26,944 nucleotides of DNA. Origin: an uncultured Clostridium sp. GTDB lineage: Bacteria; Bacillota; Clostridia; Lachnospirales; Lachnospiraceae. A model generated the notes under the pieces. The model was not told the DNA's origin. It worked only from the letters and a program-made list of their open reading frames with translations, and ran no database searches. Both the position numbers and the translations under genes were made by a program. Location of the stretch: the NCBI GenBank assembly GCA_900543885.1, contig UQTA01000042.1, positions 1 through 26,944 on the forward strand. The letters are read 5' to 3'. This document shows, piece by piece, positions 15,884 to 23,660 of the stretch (its first letter is position 1; the number at the start of each line of letters is the position of its first letter).

Positions 15884-16698
15884 TATTTAGCCTCCTTACT
15901 GTTTTTGTGCCCGATTTTAGGTTCCAGTATTGCATACAGTTTTTTAGTAAGAGGAAGACCTACGAATGTTCCCATATAAATTCCGGTGATACCAGTAAGC
16001 ATATCGCTGGCGCCGCCCATGATCATAATATTTTCAGCCTGCTGCGGGTAGATTTCACCTAATGTTCCGGCAGCGGCAGTCATCATTGATCCGCTTCCTA
16101 CACCACAGGCCATGCCAAGGGCAATAGGATCAAAAATATTCCAGGAAGCTACGATACTGGCCAGGACACTGATAAAAACGGTGCCAATAACAGAACCTAC
16201 AATATATACAGCAAAGGTTCCGCGGGTTTCCGGGGCATCCGGTCCAAAGATGTCAGTGGTTAATCCAAGGTTGGAGTCTCGGTTGATGGAATAGCAGGCA
16301 CCGATAGCCTCTTTTTTCAGGCCAAGCAGCAGGGCAAGTGGAAGTGAAAGAAGGATGGTTCCAAGATTACCAAATTCCTGCAGCAGAAGCGCAGGTCCTA
16401 CAGCAACCAGTTTTGCAAGATTTCCGCCTGCTGAGATTCCCATTTTTGCCATAAAAGGTGCAAGGGCTACTAAAACAAGACTTCCTCCAAGCTTTGATTC
16501 TTCTGTTTTGAAAAGCTTAAAGGCGTCTGGTCCTAAAAGTCCTCCAAAGATCGTGGCAAACACCATTGGAAATAAGGTAAGTGTACCAATTCCAATATTG
16601 AACTTAAGTGTACCGATCAGGTCGCAGACCGCAGCAATGATCAGGGCTGCAACATAAACCTTCCAGTACTTGTTAATAACAGTTTTCAGCTTTTCCAT
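15883..16698 (-). CDS. DUF3100 family membrane protein, probable transporter subunit
   Basis: A 271-residue integral membrane protein with seven to nine hydrophobic segments and glycine-rich conserved stretches (IFGGLLGPDAFKLF, MACGVGSGSMMTAAAG) resembling the DUF3100 family, whose function is not established. The GSGSMM...E pattern resembles substrate-binding re-entrant regions of secondary transporters. Start ATG follows GAAAGGGG. It is first in the operon with the small membrane protein and amidohydrolase, with the LysR gene upstream in the same direction and a terminator between them. Confidence 0.7.
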   Translation of the reverse strand: MEKLKTVINKYWKVYVAALIIAAVCDLIGTLKFNIGIGTLTLFPMVFATIFGGLLGPDAFKLFKTEESKLGGSLVLVALAPFMAKMGISAGGNLAKLVAVGPALLLQEFGNLGTILLSLPLALLLGLKKEAIGACYSINRDSNLGLTTDIFGPDAPETRGTFAVYIVGSVIGTVFISVLASIVASWNIFDPIALGMACGVGSGSMMTAAAGTLGEIYPQQAENIMIMGGASDMLTGITGIYMGTFVGLPLTKKLYAILEPKIGHKNSKEAK

Positions 16699-16782
16699 AC
16701 AAGATACCCCTTTCTTCTGTCTGTGCAGAAATTATTTTTGTGATTTAAGCATAACACAGGAAGTGTTTTCTGCGAATACGTC

Positions 16783-16810
16783 AAAAAGCGATGGATTTCC
16801 ATCGCTTTTT
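16783..16810 (-). terminator. terminator of the LysR gene
   Basis: A perfect 12-bp stem AAAAAGCGATGG/CCATCGCTTTTT with a 4-base ATTT loop, 20 bases beyond the LysR stop codon on the minus strand. Its T-rich arm ends the transcript. It separates the LysR gene from the DUF3100 operon, which probably has its own promoter in 16699-16782. Confidence 0.85.
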
Positions 16811-16829
16811 ACGAAAACCGTCTTTAAGA

Positions 16830-17744
16830 TCACAGGGCAACTGATTCAATCTGCATTAAAAGATCCACAAAACGGCTGGCTGTATCAGAAAGAGTATATT
16901 TTTGGCGTACGATCCATCCTATTTCAAGACGCCGCCCGTTTTTAATAGGAATAGAAACGATATCGTTGTAGTTATCATCAAATGGCCGGTAGCCGCTTCC
17001 TACAGCAAATCCCTGACAGTAACGCATAACAGAATAAGAAGCAGCCCGGTCAGAAACCTGGATCACCTTGTTTAACTGATGATAAGGGACGATCAGGTCG
17101 GTATAAGCGGGATTCGTATCTGAAGACCGGTCATAGGTGATAAAAGGATAGTGGATCAGATCTTCTATGTCGATTTCACTGCTGTCAGCAAGAGGATGGT
17201 TCTGGCATATGTATACATGGGCAGTCTGATAGGTAATGTGATTGAAAATGATGCTTTTGTTCCTTAACTCCTGCATCATCTGGCCCTTACTGTATTCTGT
17301 AACAAAAATGATGCCAAGATCATCCAGACCGCGTTCTACCCTGTCCATAACTTCAGATGTGCGGCATTCGTGAAAACCGCAGTGATAAGGTTTGGCACCT
17401 GTATTCAGGCTGTTGATGATCGATATAAAAGAATTTATACCGCAGATATGATGCTGGGAGGAAACAGATAAACCTAAAGGACGGTCTTTGGAACCATTGA
17501 ATTTTTCATCCAGATAATCCAGACGGTTTAATATTCCCTTAAATTCGATCAGAAGTTCTTCTCCGCTTCTGGTAAGGCGGACCCCTTTGCTGTCCCTTAC
17601 AAAAGCAGTGATCCCATAGGTATTTTCCACTTCTTTAATAGCACCGGAAATGCTGGACTGGGCAGTAAAAGAACGTTTAGCGGCTTCACTGATCGAACCG
17701 GATTCAGCAGCACCAATAAAATATCGCATTTGCTGTAATGTCAT
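16830..17744 (-). CDS. LysR family transcriptional regulator
   Basis: A 304-residue regulator. Residues 1-60 form the winged helix-turn-helix (LQQMRYFIGAAESGSISEAA...SSISGAIKEVE), followed by the LysR effector-binding domain (about 90-300). The effector is unknown. Position immediately upstream of, and co-directional with, the DUF3100-amidohydrolase operon suggests that it controls that operon in response to its substrate. AAAGGAG precedes the ATG. Its 5' side faces the feoA promoter, and the 247-base gap between them holds control sites for both directions. Confidence 0.9.
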   Translation of the reverse strand: MTLQQMRYFIGAAESGSISEAAKRSFTAQSSISGAIKEVENTYGITAFVRDSKGVRLTRSGEELLIEFKGILNRLDYLDEKFNGSKDRPLGLSVSSQHHICGINSFISIINSLNTGAKPYHCGFHECRTSEVMDRVERGLDDLGIIFVTEYSKGQMMQELRNKSIIFNHITYQTAHVYICQNHPLADSSEIDIEDLIHYPFITYDRSSDTNPAYTDLIVPYHQLNKVIQVSDRAASYSVMRYCQGFAVGSGYRPFDDNYNDIVSIPIKNGRRLEIGWIVRQKYTLSDTASRFVDLLMQIESVAL

Positions 17745-17890
17745 AGAAGCTCTCCTTTGTGGCAGACGGTAGGTTATTTATGAAGATAGAATTGCGGGAG
17801 TGCAAAGCACGTCTTTATGAATTATACAGCAAAAATTAAAAAAATGCACCTTATTGAGAAATATTATCAGTGTGTAAAGGGTTTGTGTTA

Positions 17891-17972
17891 TTGACAACTA
17901 ACTTAAATTAGCGTATTCTAACTAAGATGATAGAGGGTAGCGATGACTAACCTGAAATAGAAACAACTAACC
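17891..17972 (+). promoter_or_regulatory. feo promoter with TTAG/CTAA metal-repressor-like operators
   Basis: A clear promoter: TTGACA (17891-17896), 17-bp spacer, TATTCT (17914-17919). Overlapping it are ACTAAC (17897-17902), TTAG (17908-17911) and CTAACTAA (17918-17925). Two further identical ACTAACC words lie at 17946 and 17966, exactly 20 bp apart. A repressor bound here would block polymerase. The words match the DtxR/IdeR half-site (TTAGGTTAG or its complement), so an iron-responsive DtxR-type repressor is the best guess. The Fur-like gene promoter at 4032-4095 has the same words. Confidence 0.72.
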
Positions 17973-17991
17973 AGAAAAAGGAGTGAAGAAG

Positions 17992-18201
17992 ATGCCTTTA
18001 ACAATGGCTTCGGTCGGAGAAGCAAACACTATCCGCAAAGTAGGCGGAAATGAAGAAACAAAGCGTTTTCTTGAAAACCTGGGATTTGTTGCCGGGGCAG
18101 AGATCACAGTTGTATCTGCCATCGGCGGAAATGTGATCGTTAATATTAAGGATTCAAGAGTTGCAATAAATCAGGATATGGCAAGACATATCATGGTTTA
18201 A
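17992..18201 (+). CDS. feoA: FeoA ferrous iron transport accessory protein, first copy
   Basis: A 69-residue SH3-like FeoA-domain protein with the family pattern LENLGFVAGAEITVVSAIGGNVIVNIKDSRVAI. FeoA assists FeoB in Fe(II) uptake at the cytoplasmic face. The ATG at 17992 is 8 bases after AAAGGAG. A GTG three codons upstream overlaps that site and is unlikely to be used. It is the first gene of the feo operon. Two FeoA proteins of different sequence before one FeoB are common in Clostridia. Confidence 0.9.
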   Translation: MPLTMASVGEANTIRKVGGNEETKRFLENLGFVAGAEITVVSAIGGNVIVNIKDSRVAINQDMARHIMV

Positions 18202-18270
18202 ATGGACATGCCGCTTAAGGGTGACATCGCCATAAATAAAGCATGACAAAAAGAGGAAGGAGACATAGCA

Positions 18271-18489
18271 ATGACTTTAGGTGATGCAGCAGTTGGAAGC
18301 ACTGTAGTTGTGACCAAGATCACAGGTGACGGCGCTTACAAACGTCGTATTATGGATATGGGAATCACAAAAGGAAGTGAGCTTTATATTAGAAAAGTTG
18401 CTCCTTTGGGAGATCCTGTTGAAATTACCGTAAGAGGTTATGAGCTTTCTGTAAGAAAGAACGATGCTCAGTGTGTGGAAGTAAAGTAA
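18271..18489 (+). CDS. feoA: FeoA ferrous iron transport accessory protein, second copy
   Basis: A 72-residue FeoA-domain protein (MTLGDAAVGSTVVVTKITGD...RIMDMGITKGSELYIRKVAPLGDP). It keeps the G-x-MGI-x-G-x core better than the first copy and is the more typical FeoA. It begins 69 bases after the first copy, with GGAAGGAG as ribosome-binding site, and precedes feoB by 61 bases, so it is in the same operon. Confidence 0.93.
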   Translation: MTLGDAAVGSTVVVTKITGDGAYKRRIMDMGITKGSELYIRKVAPLGDPVEITVRGYELSVRKNDAQCVEVK

Positions 18490-18550
18490 ACTGTACATAA
18501 CACATGTGAGAATGAAAAAGGGCCTTATAGGCTCATGGAGGTAAAAGGAA

Positions 18551-20734
18551 ATGGCAATTAAGATCGCGCTTGCCGGAAACCCAAACTGCGGAAAAACAAC
18601 TATGTTTAACGCGTTAACAGGTGCCAATCAGTATGTTGGTAACTGGCCTGGTGTTACGGTAGAGAAAAAAGAGGGAAAATTAAAGAGCAAGAGCCAGAGC
18701 GAAGAAGTGATCGTAACAGACCTTCCTGGTATCTATTCACTTTCTCCATATACTCTGGAGGAAGTTGTCAGCCGTGATTATCTGTTAAAGGATGATCCAG
18801 ACGTTATCGTTAACCTGGTTGACGCAACGAACATTGAGCGTAACTTATATCTGACTACTCAGATGATCGAAACTGGTATTCCGGTAGTGATCGCATTAAA
18901 CATGGCAGATCTGCTTGCCAAGAGAGGCATCAAGATCGATATTGAGCGCCTTTCCATGCTCCTTGACTGCCCGATCGTTGAGACTTCCGCTTTAAAGCAG
19001 ACCGGTCTTGATAAATTGATCGACGAAGCGGTCAAAGTTGCTAAGAAGAAAGAAGTTGATCTTCCCAAGGAGATATTTTCCAGGGAATTAGAAGCAGCAG
19101 TAGCAGAGGTTGAAGGTGTACTGCCAACAGACATCGCTGAGAATAAGAAGAGATGGTATGCTGTTAAATTCCTTGAAAATGACAGCAAGGTAGTTGAGAG
19201 TGTTCCGCTTTCTGCTTCCGGAAAATCTGTTGTTGAAAGCGCAAGAAAAGCTTTAGAAGAGCAGCATGATGACGATATGGAAAGTATCGTAACAGATGAG
19301 CGTTACAAATTTATCCAGAAGGTAGTTGGGACTGCTGTTAAGAAAAGCGGCGAGAAGCTGACTGTATCTGATAAGATCGACCAGATCGTTACCAACCGTT
19401 TCTTAGGTATCCCGATCTTCATGCTGGTAATGTGGATTGTATACTACATTTCCGTAACTACTATCGGTACATTCGTAACTGACTGGACCAATGATACATT
19501 CGTAGGCGCTATTCAGGAAGTTATTGGCGGATTCCTTGAAAATGCCGGAGCAAGCGACCTGATCTTAAGCCTGGTTGTTGATGGTATCATCGGCGGTCTG
19601 GGAGCAGTGCTTGGATTCGTTCCTCAGATGGCAATCCTGTTCCTGTTCTTATCTATCCTGGAAGACTGTGGTTACATGGTACGTATTGCATTCGTTATGG
19701 ACCGTGTATTCCGTCACTTCGGTCTGTCCGGTAAGAGCTTCATCCCGTTACTGATCTCTTCTGGCTGCGGTATCCCAGGCATCATGGCATCCAAGACCAT
19801 TGAGCAGGACAATGACAGAAGACTTACCATTATGACAGCAACCTTTATCCCATGTGGTGCTAAGCTTCCTGTAATCGCTTTAATGGGCGGTGTTATGGCT
19901 GGCTATGTAACAGGCTGGGATGTAGCTGGTATGATGGCTCCTATTATGTACTTCGTAGGTATCGTAGCTGTTTTAGTAGCAGCAATCATGTTAAAGAAGA
20001 CAAAACCATTCTCCGGAAAACCTGCTCCATTCGTTATGGAGCTTCCACAGTACCATATTCCATCTGCTAAGACCGTTCTGATGCACGTTTGGGAGAGACT
20101 GAAAGGCTTCATTATCAAGGCTGGTACTATCCTGTTCCTTGCATGCGTAGTAATGTGGCTGCTTTCCAGCTTTGGTATTGCTGATGGCGCATTTGGCCTG
20201 GTTGAAGATTCTTCCGACAGCCTTATGGCTATTGTTGGCGGTGCGATCGCTCCTATCTTTGCTCCTCTTGGCTGGGGCGAGTGGCAGCCGGTTGCAGCTG
20301 CAATCTCCGGTTTCAGCGCAAAGGAAGGTATCGTTTCTACCATGGGCGTACTTGCAAATGTTGCTGGTGACGTTGAAGATGCAGAAACCGTTGCAACTGG
20401 TGTTGGAATGTGGTTCCCAACTGCTTTAGCTGGTTTCAGCTTCCTGCTGTTTAACCTCCTTGATTCTCCTTGTCTGGCAGCTATTTCTACTATGGCTCAG
20501 CAGATGCAGGATAGAAAGTGGTTCTGGTTTGCGATCCTGTTCCAGAATGTATTTGCTTATGCAGTTACTCTTTGCGTATACCAGATTGGCAGCTTCTTAT
20601 TCTATGGTTCCTTCGGTGCAGGTACAGTTGTAGCATTCGTAGTATTGCTGTTCATGCTGTTCATGCTGTTCCGTCCAGACCCATATAAGGATCAGAAGAC
20701 ATATTCCAAGCGTTCTGTACAGTCCGCATCATAA
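18551..20734 (+). CDS. feoB: ferrous iron transport protein B
   Basis: A 727-residue membrane Fe(II) transporter with an N-terminal G domain: G1 GNPNCGKT (9-16), G2 T36, G3 DLPG (57-60), G4 NMAD (117-120), G5 SALK (about 149). A helical guanine-dissociation-inhibitor region follows (to about 270), then a membrane part with two Gate domains carrying SSGCGIPGIMA and PCGAKLP, the conserved cysteine motifs. It is full length and intact. The ribosome-binding site is GGAGGT followed by AAAGGA. A terminator at 20840-20868 separates it from the small FeoB-associated genes. Confidence 0.97.
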   Translation: MAIKIALAGNPNCGKTTMFNALTGANQYVGNWPGVTVEKKEGKLKSKSQSEEVIVTDLPGIYSLSPYTLEEVVSRDYLLKDDPDVIVNLVDATNIERNLYLTTQMIETGIPVVIALNMADLLAKRGIKIDIERLSMLLDCPIVETSALKQTGLDKLIDEAVKVAKKKEVDLPKEIFSRELEAAVAEVEGVLPTDIAENKKRWYAVKFLENDSKVVESVPLSASGKSVVESARKALEEQHDDDMESIVTDERYKFIQKVVGTAVKKSGEKLTVSDKIDQIVTNRFLGIPIFMLVMWIVYYISVTTIGTFVTDWTNDTFVGAIQEVIGGFLENAGASDLILSLVVDGIIGGLGAVLGFVPQMAILFLFLSILEDCGYMVRIAFVMDRVFRHFGLSGKSFIPLLISSGCGIPGIMASKTIEQDNDRRLTIMTATFIPCGAKLPVIALMGGVMAGYVTGWDVAGMMAPIMYFVGIVAVLVAAIMLKKTKPFSGKPAPFVMELPQYHIPSAKTVLMHVWERLKGFIIKAGTILFLACVVMWLLSSFGIADGAFGLVEDSSDSLMAIVGGAIAPIFAPLGWGEWQPVAAAISGFSAKEGIVSTMGVLANVAGDVEDAETVATGVGMWFPTALAGFSFLLFNLLDSPCLAAISTMAQQMQDRKWFWFAILFQNVFAYAVTLCVYQIGSFLFYGSFGAGTVVAFVVLLFMLFMLFRPDPYKDQKTYSKRSVQSAS

Positions 20735-20750
20735 AAGAGAGGGAAACGAA

Positions 20751-20797
20751 CAAACCGCCTGCGCAAGCAGGCAGTAAAGCGCGTCAGCGCGGGTTTG
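20751..20797 (+). repeat. compact three-way-junction RNA element after feoB
   Basis: An outer stem CAAACC (20751-20756)/GGTTTG (20792-20797) encloses two hairpins: GCCTGC-GCAA-GCAGGC (20757-20772) with a GNRA tetraloop, and a GCGC/GCGC stem (20779-20790). This is distinct from the terminator downstream. It may stabilise the feoB mRNA 3' end, bind a protein, or be a dispersed palindromic repeat. It codes for nothing visible. Confidence 0.55.
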
Positions 20798-20839
20798 CGA
20801 GTCTATAGCTAAATCGTCGGTTAATACCGGCATAAATAT

Positions 20840-20868
20840 GGGGCCGGGTTTAACATCCGGCCCCTTTT
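20840..20868 (+). terminator. terminator after feoB
   Basis: GGGGCCGG (20840-20847) pairs with CCGGCCCC (20857-20864) around a 9-base loop and is followed by TTTT. The short T run may allow partial read-through to the downstream FeoB-associated genes. Alternatively these may use a weak extended -10 (TGCTAAAAT, 20885-20893). Confidence 0.82.
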
Positions 20869-20964
20869 AAAGATTGCCGGATCATGCTAAAATAGATACA
20901 GTTGAGAATGGAATCCACTGTTTCAGGTTTTCCGCAAGATTCTATAAGAAAGAAGGAACTATTT

Positions 20965-21165
20965 ATGATAGCAAATGTAATTGTATTGCTCCTTGTATTT
21001 GGCTACTGCGGCCTGGTGCTTTACTGGAAGCATACAGGTGTGTTAAAAGACAGCTGCAGCAGCTGCGGAAGCAGCGGCTGCGGCGGCTGCAGCGGACATT
21101 GCAGCAGCTGCAAAAGTGCCCATGCCCATCATATGGACACACATAAGCAGGTTAAGAAACATTGA
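20965..21165 (+). CDS. FeoB-associated Cys-rich membrane protein
   Basis: A 66-residue protein: one N-terminal membrane segment (IANVIVLLLVFGYCGLVLYW, 2-21), then a cytoplasmic tail with nine cysteines in S-C/G-C pairs (DSCSSCGSSGCGGCSGHCSSCK), followed by a His-rich end (HAHHMDTHK). This matches the FeoB-associated Cys-rich family found beside feoB in Firmicutes, proposed to help metal delivery. The ATG at 20965 with AGAAGGA is preferred over an upstream in-frame ATG at 20902, which would add 21 non-family residues. Confidence 0.85.
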   Translation: MIANVIVLLLVFGYCGLVLYWKHTGVLKDSCSSCGSSGCGGCSGHCSSCKSAHAHHMDTHKQVKKH

Positions 21166-21240
21166 TCCGGTACGGCTGTCCGTATTTGAAGGCAGTGGAA
21201 AATAAAAAGCAAAAATAAAATTCAGAAAAGGAGCGGAGAA

Positions 21241-21387
21241 ATGGGAAATTCATCCGGTTCCATGCTCTATATGGTAGTTCTCCTCATTATTATTTATGTA
21301 GTGGGAATGGGAATCTATCAGGGAGTAAAATATATCCAGAAAAAGCGGGAAGAAGCAAGAAATAAAAAATTCCGTGAAGAAAATTAG
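21241..21387 (+). CDS. 48-residue single-membrane-segment protein in feo cluster
   Basis: A small open frame begins MGNSSGSMLYMVVLLIIIYV and ends KKFREEN. A single hydrophobic segment (about 8-26) is followed by a strongly charged tail (KKREEARNKKFREE). The ribosome-binding site AAAAGGAGCGG is excellent and the gene sits between two FeoB-associated genes in the same direction. No Cys or metal motif is present. I do not recognise a family. It may be a small membrane partner of FeoB or of the adjacent metal-binding proteins. Confidence 0.72.
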   Translation: MGNSSGSMLYMVVLLIIIYVVGMGIYQGVKYIQKKREEARNKKFREEN

Positions 21388-21455
21388 GCAAGTTCCCTAT
21401 GCGGGACGCCTAAAGCAATAAGCAGTATATCTGTTGCAGAAATAGAGGCATAAAA

Positions 21456-21818
21456 ATGGTTAATGCAATTGTAATCCTTATATTGCTTCTGATCGCCATC
21501 TTTGCTGTCAGAGGCACCATTAAACATATGAAAGGCGAAAGCCCATGCTGCGGCGGTGGCGGAGCCAGCGAAGTAAAAGAAGAACCAAGTAAACTAGAAG
21601 GCCCGGTGATCGGTGAAAAGATCATGCAGATCTCCGGTATGACCTGTGAACACTGTGTAAATCGTGTGATGCGTGCGCTAAACAAGATTGAGGGCGTATC
21701 TGCAAATGTTAACTTAAAAGGGAAGAGAGCTGTTATTTCATACGACCGCGAAGTGGATGAAAATCTGCTGAAGAAAGCAGTTGAAGATGCAGGTTACACA
21801 GTTGATTCGATTTCATGA
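21456..21818 (+). CDS. membrane-anchored heavy-metal-associated (HMA) domain protein
   Basis: A 120-residue protein with a membrane segment (about 2-18), a short cytoplasmic linker with C31-C32 before a GGGG run, and a C-terminal HMA domain (about 55-120) with the metal-binding MTCEHC (C64, C67) and the usual GYTVDSIS ending. HMA domains carry Cu(I), Zn or similar soft metals between partners. The N-terminal half looks like a FeoB-associated protein, so this is a fusion of an Feo-type membrane anchor with a copper-chaperone-type domain. It starts 68 bases after the 48-residue gene, with an AGAGG site, and is the last gene of the cluster. Confidence 0.85.
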   Translation: MVNAIVILILLLIAIFAVRGTIKHMKGESPCCGGGGASEVKEEPSKLEGPVIGEKIMQISGMTCEHCVNRVMRALNKIEGVSANVNLKGKRAVISYDREVDENLLKKAVEDAGYTVDSIS

Positions 21819-21820
21819 TG

Positions 21821-21848
21821 TAGGGGTCAAAAGGTTTTTTGTCCCCTA
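21821..21848 (+). terminator. hairpin right after the HMA gene
   Basis: TAGGGGTCAAAA (21821-21832) pairs with TTTTGTCCCCTA (21837-21848) with one mismatch and a 4-base loop. The T-rich arm is inside the stem, so it is probably a weak terminator or an mRNA-stabilising end, followed by the stronger one at 21916-21973. Confidence 0.55.
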
Positions 21849-21915
21849 TGATACCGGATTGTTTCGCACTGCGTGCTCCCACAATCCTCAAAACATAAAT
21901 AAGTTTATATGGAAA

Positions 21916-21973
21916 CAAAAAGACCAGCTGTGGTCAGAACAGAATGATCTGTTTTACCACAGCTGGTCTTTTG
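21916..21973. terminator. bidirectional terminator between feo cluster and ABC exporter
   Basis: A long stem, AAAAGACCAGCTGTGGT (21918-21934) with ACCACAGCTGGTCTTTT (21956-21972), has an inner AACAGA/TCTGTT hairpin at its tip. The A-rich and T-rich flanks let it stop transcripts from both converging operons. Confidence 0.87.
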
Positions 21974-21992
21974 TTTCACATTTTTTAGCACC

Positions 21993-23660
21993 TTAGTTTT
22001 TCAGATCTTCAGCTCTTAAGATCCGGTTGCAGCCTGTCAGCGTACTGCCGCGATGAGAGATCAAAAGCAGTGTTTTGCCGGCATAGGCTGTCTTAAGTGT
22101 ATGGAGCAGTTCTTTTTCATGAAGGGCATCCAGAGCACTGGAAGGCTCATCCATAAGACAGATATCCGGGTTGCGAAGCAAAATTCTTGCAATGCCGATC
22201 CTTTGGCGTTCACCGCCGGAGAGTCTTGCACTCATCTGTCCCATATCTGTATCATATCCGTCTGGCAGCGTATCAATGAACTCTGCAATACCGGCCCGTC
22301 TGGCAGCATCTTTAATTTCCTCCATGGATGCCTCCGGTTTTGCAATACCGATATTTTTTGCAATGGTCATATCAAATAAATAAGTATCCTGTTCCAGAAA
22401 TGCGATCCGCTGATGCAGTTCGCTAAAACTGATTTGGTTTAATGGAATACCATTGATCAGGATCTGACCTTCTGAAGGCGCATAAAAGCGCAGAAGCAAT
22501 CTCAGCAAAGTAGACTTTCCGGCGCCGGATTCTCCGGCAATACCGATCTGATCCCCTTTATGGATCACGTAGTTAAAATGATCTAAGATCCTTCGTTCTG
22601 TATTTGGATAAGCGAAGGTCACATCTTTAAATTCAATGGTTTCGATTTCACCACATACAACAGGAGTTTCCGGTTCTTCTGTCTGCGGCAAGGTATCCTC
22701 AATCTTGAAAATACGCTCTGCAGCGCCGTATGCTTCCAGAAGGCTGGTTACCACAAAAGTAAGGCTGAAGGAAGAGGACAGAGAAGCAGTTGCTGTAAAG
22801 GAAATGGCAATGGTTCCTACCGGGTGGTCGATTCCTTTTGATGCAAGATATCCGGCGCATACCAGGATCAGTATCCTTGCAAGATAAATGAAAAAGTTAG
22901 GGAAAGAGGCAATGGTCTGACGGTGGAGAGTCAGTCCAAAAGCGGCTTTATTTACCTGACTGTTTGCCTGCATCACATCTTCCATTTTCCGGTTTCCGGC
23001 TCCAAAAATCTGGATATCCCGGATACTGTATACACTTTCCAGAATCCTGGATTTTAAGTCACCAAGCTGTTCTCTGTAACGCATACCGATCCCCCGCCCT
23101 GCGATCAGGGCCCCAAGGGGCAGTACAACGCTGATCATGATGTAAATAGGGATCAGCACCAGCGCATAAAGAGGATTTACAAACCAGGCCAGAACGACTG
23201 TTGTTACAGGAAGCAGGATAACCGTAAACATAGGTCCAATGGTATGTGCAAAGAAATATTCAAGGGTTTCGATATCTGCAACAGCAATATTCATAATATC
23301 ACCGGTTTCACGGCCGATCATATAAGCAGGAGAGATACGGTCAATGGAATCAAAGAGATGCACTCTCATTTTTGCAAGAATACCATAGGCGCCTAAATGA
23401 GAGAATAAACCTTCCAGATAACGGCACAGTGCGATCAGAACAGCGCAGGTAATGGTAAGGGCTGCATAGGTTATCATTCCATCACAGAATCCGGCTGCTG
23501 CCAAAAGCCACAAAGCGCCAAATCCCATAAGTCCCATATGGGAAAGGGCTCCAACGACACTGGCAATGGTTGAGATGGCAATATATTTCCGGATCGGTCT
23601 GCCGATGGCCAGAAGCCGCCGGTTCATTTCTTTCATTGAATAACTGAATTTTCCTTTCAT
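21993..23660 (-). CDS. ABC exporter subunit with fused ATPase (CydC-like)
   Basis: A 555-residue half-transporter with an N-terminal six-segment membrane domain (about 25-310) and a C-terminal ATPase: Walker A GESGAGKS (376-383), signature LSGGE (480-484), Walker B with D504-E505, and an H-loop near ISHRG. The C-terminus ends soon after the H-loop. It overlaps the upstream partner gene by 4 bases (ATGA), so the two form a heterodimer. The layout resembles CydDC thiol exporters or other heterodimeric exporters. The exported compound is not known. Both ATP sites look complete. Confidence 0.82.
   Translation of the reverse strand: MKGKFSYSMKEMNRRLLAIGRPIRKYIAISTIASVVGALSHMGLMGFGALWLLAAAGFCDGMITYAALTITCAVLIALCRYLEGLFSHLGAYGILAKMRVHLFDSIDRISPAYMIGRETGDIMNIAVADIETLEYFFAHTIGPMFTVILLPVTTVVLAWFVNPLYALVLIPIYIMISVVLPLGALIAGRGIGMRYREQLGDLKSRILESVYSIRDIQIFGAGNRKMEDVMQANSQVNKAAFGLTLHRQTIASFPNFFIYLARILILVCAGYLASKGIDHPVGTIAISFTATASLSSSFSLTFVVTSLLEAYGAAERIFKIEDTLPQTEEPETPVVCGEIETIEFKDVTFAYPNTERRILDHFNYVIHKGDQIGIAGESGAGKSTLLRLLLRFYAPSEGQILINGIPLNQISFSELHQRIAFLEQDTYLFDMTIAKNIGIAKPEASMEEIKDAARRAGIAEFIDTLPDGYDTDMGQMSARLSGGERQRIGIARILLRNPDICLMDEPSSALDALHEKELLHTLKTAYAGKTLLLISHRGSTLTGCNRILRAEDLKN

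Noticed and set aside
20172..20429. Open frames antisense or out of frame within feoB
   Set aside because: They are shadows of an intact, well-conserved feoB reading frame.
20902..20964. Longer start of the FeoB-associated protein
   Set aside because: The family begins with the membrane segment; ATG 20965 has AGAAGGA, while 20902 has no suitable site.
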